64,000 nucleotides of DNA from CAYOEV01 sp964403075 (GCA_964403075.1 CAYOEV010000001.1:307341-371340); one strand, 5' to 3'. Numbered from the stretch's first letter, positions 17,349-26,221 are shown. Numbers and translations are program-made. Notes: generated by a model from the sequence alone, not told the origin.

Positions 17349-18290
17349 TTATTTGGCTGAAAAGCGCTCTTTGAAATATTCAAGCGTTGGTTTCAAGCCC
17401 TCGGCTCTGGTATATTTCGGCGACCAGTCAAGTATCTCACGGGCACGCTGGATATCCGGCTTTCTTTGCTTGGGGTCATCTTCAGGCAGTGTCAAGAAGT
17501 TCAGATGACTTTTGCTTCCGGTCAGCTGGATTATTTCTTCGGCAAACTCTTTAATGGTGATTTCCTCTGGATTGCCAACATTTACGGGGAGGTGGTACGC
17601 GCTTAAAAGCAGGCGATAAATGCCTTCAATCAAGTCATCCACGTAGGTAAAAGATCTGGTTTGGCTACCATCACCGAAAACGGTCAATGGCTCTCCGCGA
17701 AGCGCTTGTGAAATGAAAGTGGGTAAAGCGCGACCATCGTCGAGACGCATTCTCGGGCCATAGGTATTGAAGATACGAACGATTCTTGTTTCAAGGCCAT
17801 GAAAATTGTGGTAGGCCATGGTAATGGCCTCGAGGAAACGCTTGGCTTCGTCGTACACGCCCCGTGGGCCTACAGGGTTTACATTACCCCAATAATCTTC
17901 GTTTTGTGGATGTACTTGTGGATCCCCATAGACTTCGGAAGTGGAAGCCACCAATATACGGGCCATTTTTTCCTTGGCCAGCCCCAAAAGGTTATGCGTT
18001 CCGAGTGCACCGACTTTCAGCGTAGGGATGGGCATCTTCAAATAGTCAATAGGACTTGCGGGTGAGGCAAAATGAAGAATGTAATCCAGTGATCCTTTAA
18101 CGTGTACAAATTTCGTAACATCGTAATGGTAGAAAACAAAATTGTCCGCTTGGAAGAGATGTTCGATATTGTCCAGGCTGCCAGTAGACAAATTGTCCAT
18201 GGCAATGACATCAAAACCTTCCCCAACGAAACGGTCGCAAAGATGTGACCCCAGAAAGCCGGCCGCGCCGGTAATCAATACTCTTTTCAT
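17349..18290 (-). CDS. UDP-glucuronate decarboxylase (UXS), SDR family
   Basis: 313 residues of the extended short-chain dehydrogenase fold. The Rossmann motif GAAGFLGSH is at residues 8-16, followed by FASPASPIDY, ASTSEVYGDP and catalytic YDEAK (about residue 148), all diagnostic of UDP-xylose synthases. It converts UDP-glucuronate to UDP-xylose in the cytosol. It overlaps rmlC by 4 bases. A plain UDP-glucose epimerase is less likely given the PASP and SEVYGDP segments. No enzyme making UDP-glucuronate from UDP-glucose is clearly identified here unless the neighbouring TviB-like protein has that specificity. Confidence 0.88.
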   Translation of the reverse strand: MKRVLITGAAGFLGSHLCDRFVGEGFDVIAMDNLSTGSLDNIEHLFQADNFVFYHYDVTKFVHVKGSLDYILHFASPASPIDYLKMPIPTLKVGALGTHNLLGLAKEKMARILVASTSEVYGDPQVHPQNEDYWGNVNPVGPRGVYDEAKRFLEAITMAYHNFHGLETRIVRIFNTYGPRMRLDDGRALPTFISQALRGEPLTVFGDGSQTRSFTYVDDLIEGIYRLLLSAYHLPVNVGNPEEITIKEFAEEIIQLTGSKSHLNFLTLPEDDPKQRKPDIQRAREILDWSPKYTRAEGLKPTLEYFKERFSAK

Positions 18291-18835
18291 TCGAAATAGT
18301 TAGGGAGATCCTTAAAAAGGGGTTGGTTTAAGTCTTTAGCTGAAACTAGTGGTTTTTCCTGAAAGCCCCAATCAATGTTTAAATCTTCATCGTTGAATCG
18401 CAGGCCTGCCTCATGGTTGGGCGCATAAAATTCATCCACATAATAAAAGAATTGCGTATTGTCCTCCAGCGTCAGGTAGCCGTGTGCAAAACCCTTCGGT
18501 ACCATCATCATGCGACCTGGTCTATCGAGGATTTGCCTATGGTATTGGCCGTGGGTCGGGGAGGTCTTTCTCATGTCAACAATCACATCCAGCACTGATC
18601 CTGTATGCACGCCAACAATTTTGGATTGGGCATGAGGAGGAATTTGGAAATGCAGTCCCCTGAGTACATTTTTAGAAGATTTGGCAATGTTTACTTGCTT
18701 GATGACGTAAGGATTTCCAAGATGCTTATGCAACTTTTGATGGTTAAAGGATTCCATAAAATAGCCTCGTTCGTCCCCGAAAACAGGCATTTCGAACAGG
18801 AAACAGTCTTTGAGCGGCGTGGGGGATATTGTCAT
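18287..18835 (-). CDS. rfbC: dTDP-4-dehydrorhamnose 3,5-epimerase
   Basis: 182 residues, the standard RmlC size, of the cupin fold. Conserved segments are FGDERGYFMESFN, NVLRGLHFQIPPHAQSK (with the catalytic His) and VPKGFAHGYLTLED. It epimerises dTDP-4-keto-6-deoxyglucose at C3 and C5 on the way to dTDP-L-rhamnose. Start and stop overlap the flanking genes by 4 bases. The reductase RmlD that would complete rhamnose is absent from the window. Confidence 0.94.
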   Translation of the reverse strand: MTISPTPLKDCFLFEMPVFGDERGYFMESFNHQKLHKHLGNPYVIKQVNIAKSSKNVLRGLHFQIPPHAQSKIVGVHTGSVLDVIVDMRKTSPTHGQYHRQILDRPGRMMMVPKGFAHGYLTLEDNTQFFYYVDEFYAPNHEAGLRFNDEDLNIDWGFQEKPLVSAKDLNQPLFKDLPNYFE

Positions 18836-19695
18836 GGCTTGATCAAGGACAATAGATAATCACCATAGCCGCTTTTTCTGAGCGGGTCGGCCAATGCCTC
18901 GAGTTGCCAGGCCTCAATAAAATTCATCTTATAGGCTACTTCTTCGATGCAACCAACTTTTAGCCCCTGGCGGTCTTCAATGACCTGTACAAAATTTCCG
19001 GCTTGCATCAAGGAGGCAAAAGTACCGGTGTCTAACCAGGCCGTCCCTCTATCCAGGACCTGTACCTTTAGTTTCCCATTTTTAAGATAAGCGTTGTTGA
19101 CGTCTGTGATTTCCAACTCACCTCTTGCGGAGGGCTGAACAGCCTTTGCTATCTCCACCACCTGTTCGTCGTAAAAATAAAGACCTGGGACGGCATAAGA
19201 GGATTTTGGATTCTTCGGTTTCTCTTCTATTGACAGTGCCTGAAAATCATGGTCAAAGGTGACCACACCGTATCGCTCCGGATCGTGCACGTGATACGCA
19301 AATACGATACCACCTTCAGGGTTCGCGGCGGCCTGTAATCGCTTGGAGAAACCAGAAGCATAAAAAATATTGTCGCCAAGAATCAAGGCAGACTTATCTC
19401 CAGCAATAAAGGGCGCTCCTATAATGAAAGCTTCCGCTAGCCCTCGGGGAGCGTCCTGGACGGCGTAATCGAAGCGGCAACCCAATTGCTCGCCGGAGCC
19501 AAGTAATTGTTGAAACAGTGGCAGATCTCTGGGGGTTGAAATGATAAGTACTTCTCTAATTCCCGCCAACATTAGCGTGGAAAGCGGATAATAAATCATG
19601 GGTTTGTCATGAACTGGAAGCAGCTGCTTGGACATGACCTTTGTGAGCGGATGTAACCGCGTACCTGACCCTCCGGCAAGAATAATTCCTTTCAT
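18832..19695 (-). CDS. rfbA: Glucose-1-phosphate thymidylyltransferase
   Basis: 287 residues. The nucleotidyltransferase signature GGSGTRLHPLT is at residues 8-18, then KQLLPVHDKPMIYYPLSTLM, LGDNIFY and WLDTGTFASLM, all RmlA hallmarks. It makes dTDP-glucose from dTTP and glucose-1-phosphate, the entry step for dTDP-deoxysugars. It sits between rfbB and rfbC with 4-base overlaps at both ends. Confidence 0.95.
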   Translation of the reverse strand: MKGIILAGGSGTRLHPLTKVMSKQLLPVHDKPMIYYPLSTLMLAGIREVLIISTPRDLPLFQQLLGSGEQLGCRFDYAVQDAPRGLAEAFIIGAPFIAGDKSALILGDNIFYASGFSKRLQAAANPEGGIVFAYHVHDPERYGVVTFDHDFQALSIEEKPKNPKSSYAVPGLYFYDEQVVEIAKAVQPSARGELEITDVNNAYLKNGKLKVQVLDRGTAWLDTGTFASLMQAGNFVQVIEDRQGLKVGCIEEVAYKMNFIEAWQLEALADPLRKSGYGDYLLSLIKP

Positions 19696-20747
19696 CTGTT
19701 GAGGTAGTTTTCTTCGTAATATTTTAGGTAATCACCAGATTTTACCTGCTGTAGCCAGGCGTCATTGTTCAGGTACCAATCAACCGTTTTTGTGAGGCCT
19801 TCTTCGAAAGAGGTTCTTGGCACCCAGCCCAATTCTTTTTTGATCTTGGCGATGTCAATGGCATAGCGCTGATCGTGACCGGCCCTGTCTTTAACAAAAT
19901 TAATGAGCGATCGTGCAGATTGGTCGCTTCTTTTCAATCTGCTATCCAGAAGGTCACAAAGTTTATAAACAAGTTCAATGTTTTGCCATTCATTTTCTCC
20001 ACCTATGTTGTAGGTTTCTCCAACGATGCCTTGATGAAAAATCAAATCTATTGCCTCAACGTGATCCTCTACGTATAGCCAATCCCGTATATTCTCACCT
20101 TTGCCGTATATCGGAATGGGTGACTGGTTTTTAATTTTTTCGATAACGACAGGAATCAATTTCTCCGGGAACTGGTAGGGGCCATAATTATTCGAACAAT
20201 TGGAAATCAGAATGGGCAAATTGTACGTATTGTGAAATGCGCGAACAAAATGATCGGAAGCCGCTTTGGAGGCTGAATAGGGTGACTTCGGATCGTATGC
20301 GGTGGTTTCCACAAATAATCCCTTTGGACCTAGCGACCCGTACACCTCGTCTGTGGAAACATGGTAAAAGCGATGTTTTTTATTCGTTATATCCCAATGG
20401 TTTCTGGCAACGTTCATCAGGGTCACCGTACCTAGGACATTGGTTGTGATGAAAGCAGTTGGATTTAAAATGGAGCGATCTACATGAGACTCGGCAGCAA
20501 GATGAAGCACACCGTCAATTTCATATTTGGTAAATAGCTCATTCAATAACTGAATATCGTTGATATCCCCTTTGATAAATTGGTAGTTGGGTGCTTCTCG
20601 AATATCGTCCAGGGTGGCAAGATTTCCCGCATAGGTGAGAAAGTCCAGATTGATTATCTGATAATCTGGATAGGTATTAACCATTTTTTTAACCACGTGC
20701 GAACCGATAAAACCTGCTCCACCGGTAATCAATAAACTATATTTCAT
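19692..20747 (-). CDS. rfbB: dTDP-glucose 4,6-dehydratase
   Basis: 351 residues of the extended SDR family. The NAD motif GGAGFIGSH is near residue 9, then AAESHVDRSI, HVSTDEVYGSLG and catalytic YSASKAASDH (about residue 157), specific to RmlB. It converts dTDP-glucose to dTDP-4-keto-6-deoxyglucose. The start overlaps the preceding epimerase gene by 11 bases. Confidence 0.95.
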   Translation of the reverse strand: MKYSLLITGGAGFIGSHVVKKMVNTYPDYQIINLDFLTYAGNLATLDDIREAPNYQFIKGDINDIQLLNELFTKYEIDGVLHLAAESHVDRSILNPTAFITTNVLGTVTLMNVARNHWDITNKKHRFYHVSTDEVYGSLGPKGLFVETTAYDPKSPYSASKAASDHFVRAFHNTYNLPILISNCSNNYGPYQFPEKLIPVVIEKIKNQSPIPIYGKGENIRDWLYVEDHVEAIDLIFHQGIVGETYNIGGENEWQNIELVYKLCDLLDSRLKRSDQSARSLINFVKDRAGHDQRYAIDIAKIKKELGWVPRTSFEEGLTKTVDWYLNNDAWLQQVKSGDYLKYYEENYLNR

Positions 20748-21753
20748 AATAGCTTTTGTACCATTTTATAAATGCCTCTATTCCGGCTGAGATACTGGTT
20801 TGAGGCTGATAACCAACATCATGCATTAGTCCGGATACATCCGCATAAGTGTTTGGCACATCCCCCGGCTGAATGGGCATAAAATTGATCGTTGCCTTTT
20901 TGTCTAACTGACGCTCAATTTCGGCAATAAAATCCATTAACTGTACTGGCTGATGATGACCAACATTGTATATCCTACAAGGTGCAAAGCTAGTAGAAGG
21001 GTCTGGATTATCAGAGGACCATCCCGAAGCAGGCGTTGCAGGCTTTTCAGTCAGTCGGACAACGCCCTCCACAACGTCTTCAACATAAGTAAAGTCACGC
21101 TCCATTTTGCCATTGTTATATACATCAATACGTTCGCCGCCAAGGATGGCTTTGGTAAAAATGAAGAGCGCCATATCCGGACGGCCCCATGGACCATACA
21201 CTGTGAAAAAACGCAGCCCTGTAACTGGTAATTCATGGTTAACCGCATAAGCATGGGCAATTAGCTCATTGGATTTCTTGGTTGCCGCATACAACGAAAC
21301 AGGATGGTCTACATGATCTTTTGCCGAAAAGGGAATTTGTGTATTGGCGCCATAAACAGAACTAGAGGAAGCATAGATAAAATTCTCACAATTGGTCTGT
21401 CGGGCAGCGTCGATAACGTTGACAAAACCTACCAAGTTAGCTTCAAGATAGGCATGCGGATTTTCTAATGAATACCTGACTCCCGCTTGAGCGGCAAGAT
21501 GCACCACTTTGGGAAATTCATACTTTTTGAATAGCGCTTCAATAGATGACCTGTCCACCAGATCAATTTTTTCAAAATGAAAATGTGGATGCTTCTGCAG
21601 TTGAGCGAGTCTGGCTTTTTTCAAGTTGACATCGTAGTAGTTATTCAGGTTATCAATGCCAACTACGCGATGGCCCTCTGCCAAGAGGCGATTACTCAAA
21701 TGATAACCGATAAAGCCGGCAGTGCCGGTGACTAGGGTGACCTGATTGGACAT
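20737..21753 (-). CDS. UDP-glucuronate 4-epimerase-like SDR
   Basis: 338 residues; first gene of the glycan-precursor operon. The GTAGFIGYHLS motif is at residues 10-20, followed by DNLNNYYDVNLKKARL, HLAAQAGVRYSLENP and catalytic YAATKKSNE, the pattern of enzymes that interconvert UDP-glucuronate and UDP-galacturonate (or the N-acetylated uronic acids made by TviB). Its ATG is 16 bases after a good -7 box (21770-21777). Confidence 0.88.
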   Translation of the reverse strand: MSNQVTLVTGTAGFIGYHLSNRLLAEGHRVVGIDNLNNYYDVNLKKARLAQLQKHPHFHFEKIDLVDRSSIEALFKKYEFPKVVHLAAQAGVRYSLENPHAYLEANLVGFVNVIDAARQTNCENFIYASSSSVYGANTQIPFSAKDHVDHPVSLYAATKKSNELIAHAYAVNHELPVTGLRFFTVYGPWGRPDMALFIFTKAILGGERIDVYNNGKMERDFTYVEDVVEGVVRLTEKPATPASGWSSDNPDPSTSFAPCRIYNVGHHQPVQLMDFIAEIERQLDKKATINFMPIQPGDVPNTYADVSGLMHDVGYQPQTSISAGIEAFIKWYKSYYEI

Positions 21754-21769
21754 GAGGAAGGGTTATATA

Positions 21770-21800
21770 CAATGCTAATTCGAACCTTTGATTTTACAAA
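21770..21800 (-). promoter_or_regulatory. Promoter of the glycan/sulfate operon
   Basis: On the minus strand, TTTG (21797-21800), a 19-base spacer and TAGCATTG (21770-21777) match the Bacteroidota -33/-7 pattern with one mismatch. Predicted transcription starts roughly 10 bases before the ATG at 21753. It overlaps the opposing ccmB promoter region. Confidence 0.5.
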
Positions 21801-21822
21801 GGATGGCTGGGTACTAACTTTG
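21792..21822 (+). promoter_or_regulatory. Probable promoter of ccmBCDEF
   Basis: TAACTTTG at 21815-21822 fits TAnnTTTG exactly; a weak TTTTA lies 19 bases upstream (21792-21796). The -7 box ends four bases before the ccmB ATG at 21827, implying a leaderless or nearly leaderless transcript. Confidence 0.45.
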
Positions 21823-21826
21823 CTAC

Positions 21827-22480
21827 ATGAAAGGGGTCATTAGGACATTGGTATGGAAAGAGGTTCAGTTGGATTGGAGACAGAAAAATCCTTTGGTAGG
21901 TATTCTACTCTATACGGTGTCGACCATTTATGTGGTATATCTTTCTTTTAATCAGGTGATGACGCCTAAAGAATGGAGTACAACATTTTGGATTATTGTC
22001 ATGTTCATTGCCTCTGGGGGTCTCAACCGCTCATTCAGCCAGGAGTATCAGCGAAGAGTATATTATTACTTCACTGTTCCGGCAGGGTCATTGATTGGCG
22101 CTAAGCTCTTTTATTCCGTGCTATACTTATTGGTGCTTACGCTCACTGCTTTATTGACTTATATGATCTTACTTCCTGCACCTGAGTTGAACTGGGGACT
22201 GTTTGCTTTAAACTTGCTGGTTGCTGTTGTGGGTATTGCCGCGAGCTTTACTTTCATTGCTTCCATATCAGCGCATACCGGTCAAGGTCAGAACATGTTG
22301 GCCATATTGGGATTCCCCGTATTACTGCCCGTCTTATTTCTGGCTATAGGGAATGCCAGCGCCTTGTCTATGGGAGGGGAATGGGCGGACATAGACCGAA
22401 ACCTATTAATACTCGCTGCGATAGATGCCATTATTATCTCCTTATCCTTAATTTTGTTTCCCTATACCTGGAGACCATGA
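21827..22480 (+). CDS. ccmB: Heme exporter subunit CcmB
   Basis: 217 residues with about six transmembrane helices and the CcmB-type N-terminus (VWKEVQLDWRQKNPLVGILLYT). It is the membrane subunit that, with the CcmA ATPase, releases heme-loaded CcmE during system I cytochrome c maturation. First gene of ccmBCDEF; the stop overlaps the ccmC start in ATGA. A ccmA gene is not adjacent and must lie elsewhere if present. Confidence 0.9.
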   Translation: MKGVIRTLVWKEVQLDWRQKNPLVGILLYTVSTIYVVYLSFNQVMTPKEWSTTFWIIVMFIASGGLNRSFSQEYQRRVYYYFTVPAGSLIGAKLFYSVLYLLVLTLTALLTYMILLPAPELNWGLFALNLLVAVVGIAASFTFIASISAHTGQGQNMLAILGFPVLLPVLFLAIGNASALSMGGEWADIDRNLLILAAIDAIIISLSLILFPYTWRP

Positions 22481-23139
22481 AGTATTTGTTGAGATCGAGT
22501 TGGTGGAAGTGGTTGAGCATGTTGTTACTGATTTACGTGGTGATTGCAGGGTTTTTGGCGCCTGTACCCAGGTTGCCCATTTTGAATGAAACCATTCGTG
22601 TGTTGCATTTTCACGTACCCATGTGGTTTGGCATGATTATACTCTTTGCTTCCTCGGTTATTCAATCCATTCGTTTTTTAAAATCGAATGCCTTAGAATA
22701 CGATAACCACGCCGCTGTACTCGCGCATGTGGGTATGTGGTTTGCTGTACTCGGACTGCTCACGGGGATGGTTTGGGCAAATTTCACTTGGGGGGAGCCC
22801 TGGAGCCAGGATCCCAAACAAAATGCCACGGCCATAAGCATGCTTATTTACGCAGCTTATTTTGTGCTAAGGGGCTCAATTACAGAGGATTTTCAGCGGG
22901 CGCGTGTATCAGCCGTTTACAATATTTTTGCATTTGCCGCGCTCATACCACTTTTATTCATATTGCCTCGACAAACCGATAGTTTGCACCCTGGAAATGG
23001 GGGGAATCCGGGATTCAATGCTTACGACCTGGACAGCCAACTCAGACTCGTTTTTTACCCTGCCGTGATTGGATGGACGCTTTTAGGTTTTTGGATAGCG
23101 ACCATTCAAATTAAAATTAAACAACTGGTGATCGAATGA
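22477..23139 (+). CDS. ccmC: Heme-handling protein CcmC
   Basis: 220 residues from the ATG at 22477, chosen because it overlaps the ccmB stop by 4 bases and begins the first hydrophobic helix; the frame is open further up to 22381. It has about six transmembrane helices and the heme-handling tryptophan-rich stretch TWGEPWSQDPKQ (canonical form WGxxWxWD) flanked by membrane histidines. CcmC attaches heme to CcmE in the periplasmic leaflet. The third conserved Trp of the canonical motif is Ser here. Confidence 0.9.
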   Translation: MKYLLRSSWWKWLSMLLLIYVVIAGFLAPVPRLPILNETIRVLHFHVPMWFGMIILFASSVIQSIRFLKSNALEYDNHAAVLAHVGMWFAVLGLLTGMVWANFTWGEPWSQDPKQNATAISMLIYAAYFVLRGSITEDFQRARVSAVYNIFAFAALIPLLFILPRQTDSLHPGNGGNPGFNAYDLDSQLRLVFYPAVIGWTLLGFWIATIQIKIKQLVIE

Positions 23140-23324
23140 ATGCATGGATAGCTATCACCGGATTAATCTTGAACCTTGCTCAGCCGGAGGCTGTTGAAAT
23201 GGCAGATGATTATCGTGGGGAAGGAAAAATATACGTTTTGGTGGCTATTGTTCTGTTAATACTTGCAGGATTGTTCGTTTACCTGTTTAGGTTAGAACGA
23301 AAAATTAAAAAATTAGAGAAATGA
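23136..23324 (+). CDS. CcmD-like small membrane protein
   Basis: 62 residues with one clear transmembrane segment (about residues 33-51, YVLVAIVLLILAGLFVYLF) and a charged C-terminal helix (RLERKIKKLEK). Size, topology and position between ccmC and ccmE match CcmD, which stabilises the CcmC-CcmE complex. An N-terminal hydrophobic stretch (ITGLILNLAQ) may be a cleaved signal. It overlaps both neighbours by 4 bases. The call rests on context and topology rather than on strong sequence motifs. Confidence 0.7.
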   Translation: MNAWIAITGLILNLAQPEAVEMADDYRGEGKIYVLVAIVLLILAGLFVYLFRLERKIKKLEK

Positions 23325-23725
23325 AAACCACACATCTTGTAGGAATAGGCGTAATAGCCGTTTCCATCGTCATTATCATTTCCACGGCTGGCAACACAAG
23401 TCAGTACGTTACGTTCAACGAAGCCATGGATCTGGCCCACAAGGGAGCGCGGGAGCAGATACATGTAGTTGGCACATTGAAAAAAAATCCACAAGGAGAG
23501 GTGGTAGGTCTGCAAAACAGTCCGGACTTTCTTTCTTTCAGGTTTGTCATGGTTGATGAAAATGGAGAAGAAGAAATGGTTTTTCACCCTAATCCCATGC
23601 CCACAGACTTTCTACGTTCTGAGCAGGTGGTCGTGGTAGGTCGATTTAACAAGGAGCAATTTGTGGCAGATAAAATTCTTCTAAAATGCCCATCCAAATA
23701 TCAGGAGGAGGAAGTTCAAATATGA
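23321..23725 (+). CDS. ccmE: Heme chaperone CcmE, CxxxY type
   Basis: 134 residues: an N-terminal membrane anchor (residues 5-22), then an OB-fold periplasmic domain (HVVGTLKKNPQGEVVG, FRFVMVDENGEEEMVFH, VVVGRF). The usual heme-binding His of the HxxxY motif is replaced by Cys123 in CPSKY (residues 123-127), the variant known from some deltaproteobacteria and archaea. CcmE carries heme from CcmC to CcmF. It overlaps ccmD and ccmF by 4 bases each. Confidence 0.9.
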   Translation: MKTTHLVGIGVIAVSIVIIISTAGNTSQYVTFNEAMDLAHKGAREQIHVVGTLKKNPQGEVVGLQNSPDFLSFRFVMVDENGEEEMVFHPNPMPTDFLRSEQVVVVGRFNKEQFVADKILLKCPSKYQEEEVQI

Positions 23726-26217
23726 TTCATTTTTTCCCAGGTAACCTGGGGCATTTATTCGTTATCCTGGCCTTTGTAGCCGCACTATTTGCCACCATAT
23801 CTTTTTACCTGAGTACCAGAGATCCCAAGTGGAACAAAATGGCTACATGGGGGTTTCACGTGCATGGTATTTCTGTTATTGGTGTGGTTGTAGTCCTCTT
23901 TTACATTATCAATCAGCATTACTTTGAATACCACTACGTTTGGTCGCATTCAAGTACTACACTGCCATGGTATTACCAGATTTCTTGTTTTTGGGAAGGA
24001 CAGGAGGGGTCCTTTTTACTATGGATGTTATGGAATGTAGCCATAGGCTGGCTACTCATGGCGACCAATAAAGAGTGGAAGCATTCTGTGATGACCATCA
24101 TGAGTCTGACTCAGGTATTTCTTACTTCCATGATCCTTGGTGTGGTAATATTCGAGAACCTGAAGGTGGGTAGCAGTCCCTTTCTCTTGCTCAGAGACGT
24201 CCTTGATGCCCCTATTTTTGCCACCAATCCGAACTATGTGCCCGCAGATGGGAGCGGCCTGAATCCATTGCTTCAAAACTATTGGATGGTGATTCATCCA
24301 CCTACCCTGTTTCTGGGTTTCGCAATGACTGTGGTGCCTTTCGCTTTTTGCATGGCAGGATTGTGGCGCAAGAAATACACCGAATGGATTCGTCCGGCCT
24401 TGCCTTGGATGCAGGTGTCTCTACTTGTTTTGGGTGTGGGTATCTTGATGGGTGCTTATTGGGCTTATGAGACCCTGAATTTCGGTGGTTTTTGGAATTG
24501 GGACCCAGTAGAAAATGCCATCTACGTGCCCTGGTTGATCATGGCTGCCGCCATGCACACCATGATCATTCAAAAACGCAAGTCCTCGGCGTTGAAAATA
24601 TCAATTATTTTAACGGTTACGAGTTTTCTATTGGTACTCTACTCCACATATCTGGTCAGAAGTGGGGTGTTGGGAGAAGCCTCCGTGCATTCTTTTACTG
24701 ATGCCGGGCTATCCAACCAATTACTGATATACTTGGGTCTATTCTTTACCGGTACCCTATTGTTAGTGAGCTTACGCTGGAAATCCCTTCCGGGTGGCGA
24801 ACAAGACGTGAGTATATACACCAGGGAGTTTTGGATTTTTATGGGCACAGCTACCCTCTCTTTAATGGCGCTCCAGGTCATTTGGCCCACTTCTATACCA
24901 GCTTTTAACCGGCTGATGGCATTTGTGGGTACAGAAACGAATATTGCCATACCTGCCGATCAGGTTGGATTCTACTCCTACTGGCAACTGTTTTTTGCTG
25001 TTATGCTAGGCATTCTCTCTGGTACCGGTCAGTTTTTCTGGTGGAATCGCATCACTCCTAAAGAGCTTTGGAAGCGTATTTCTCTGCCCATTGTGCTCGC
25101 CCTGACGGTGAGTGCCTTCATATTTATACTGGTAAAAGTCTACCAATGGGAATACATGCTTTTGGTGGTGGCTAGTTGTTATACCATCATCGCCAATGCA
25201 TCGCTACTACGTACTCTGGTGAAGAAAAATGTTCGCTTAAGTGGTGGATCCATCGCACACATGGGCATAGGGCTCATGCTGCTAGGTATTTTGTTTAGCT
25301 CCGGCTACGAAAAAATGTTATCCACCAATTATACCGGCAGGGCTTGGAGTAACGATCTGCCAGAGGAAGTTAATCGTGACAACTTGCTACTTTTCATCAA
25401 TGAGGCAAGGCAGATGGATGATTACTCGTTGCTTTATAAGGGTATGCGGAAAAAAACAAATGAGGCAGGATACGTGCCTGCTCATTACTTGTCAGGTACC
25501 AGTAATCCCAATAGGTATACTTTAAACCGTAACTATTCTGATCGATTTAGAGCGGGTGATACCCTTCATCTTACAAATGGAGAAAATAGTTATTTTGAGA
25601 TAGACTACAAAAAATCGGAAGGCCGAACGTTCACACTATTCCCCCGGGTTCAAATGAATGAAACGATGGACATGATCGTGTTATCCCCGGATATTCGTCA
25701 CCGGCTGGATGCGGATGTTTATACACATGTGCGCACGTTCCCGGATCCCGCATCAGAGGTGCAATGGGCAGAGACAGACACACTCCGCTTGGCTAAAGAT
25801 GAACAATTTTTTGTGAATGATTATGTGGCGACTTTTAAAGGAGCTAGCATCGTGAAATCATTGGATGGGTTTGTACTTGAGGGTCAGGATTTTGCCGTTC
25901 GTGCAGAAGTCGAAATACAAGGAGAATTTCAAACATATCAGGCACGACCGGTCTATATTGTTCAGGAAGATCGTGTGGGGAGAATTGCAGATGAGGTTCA
26001 GGAATTAGGTGTGGAGTTGTCTATTTTGGCTATTGACGCCCCGAACAATCGTTTTGTGTTTGGAACAAAAACGCGTCAGAAGGATTGGGTCATTATCGAA
26101 GCAGTGGAAAAACCCATGATTAATCTATTGTGGTTAGGTACTTTTTTTCTTGTAGCTGGTCTCACCATAGCCTCCACGCGCAGATACAAAGAATTCAAAA
26201 GAGAACGCAATCAATAA
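23722..26217 (+). CDS. ccmF: Cytochrome c heme lyase component CcmF
   Basis: 831 residues from the ATG at 23722, which overlaps the ccmE stop by 4 bases and has a strong AGGAGGAGG ribosome site at 23703-23711; the frame is open to 23686. There are about 13-15 transmembrane helices, the WWD heme-handling region GGFWNWDPVENA (about residues 255-266), HPPTLFLGF and SFLLVLYSTYLVRSGVL. CcmF ligates heme to apocytochromes. The long C-terminal periplasmic region (about residues 530-800) is larger than in the roughly 650-residue proteobacterial protein. Confidence 0.93.
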   Translation: MIHFFPGNLGHLFVILAFVAALFATISFYLSTRDPKWNKMATWGFHVHGISVIGVVVVLFYIINQHYFEYHYVWSHSSTTLPWYYQISCFWEGQEGSFLLWMLWNVAIGWLLMATNKEWKHSVMTIMSLTQVFLTSMILGVVIFENLKVGSSPFLLLRDVLDAPIFATNPNYVPADGSGLNPLLQNYWMVIHPPTLFLGFAMTVVPFAFCMAGLWRKKYTEWIRPALPWMQVSLLVLGVGILMGAYWAYETLNFGGFWNWDPVENAIYVPWLIMAAAMHTMIIQKRKSSALKISIILTVTSFLLVLYSTYLVRSGVLGEASVHSFTDAGLSNQLLIYLGLFFTGTLLLVSLRWKSLPGGEQDVSIYTREFWIFMGTATLSLMALQVIWPTSIPAFNRLMAFVGTETNIAIPADQVGFYSYWQLFFAVMLGILSGTGQFFWWNRITPKELWKRISLPIVLALTVSAFIFILVKVYQWEYMLLVVASCYTIIANASLLRTLVKKNVRLSGGSIAHMGIGLMLLGILFSSGYEKMLSTNYTGRAWSNDLPEEVNRDNLLLFINEARQMDDYSLLYKGMRKKTNEAGYVPAHYLSGTSNPNRYTLNRNYSDRFRAGDTLHLTNGENSYFEIDYKKSEGRTFTLFPRVQMNETMDMIVLSPDIRHRLDADVYTHVRTFPDPASEVQWAETDTLRLAKDEQFFVNDYVATFKGASIVKSLDGFVLEGQDFAVRAEVEIQGEFQTYQARPVYIVQEDRVGRIADEVQELGVELSILAIDAPNNRFVFGTKTRQKDWVIIEAVEKPMINLLWLGTFFLVAGLTIASTRRYKEFKRERNQ

Positions 26218-26221
26218 GGAC

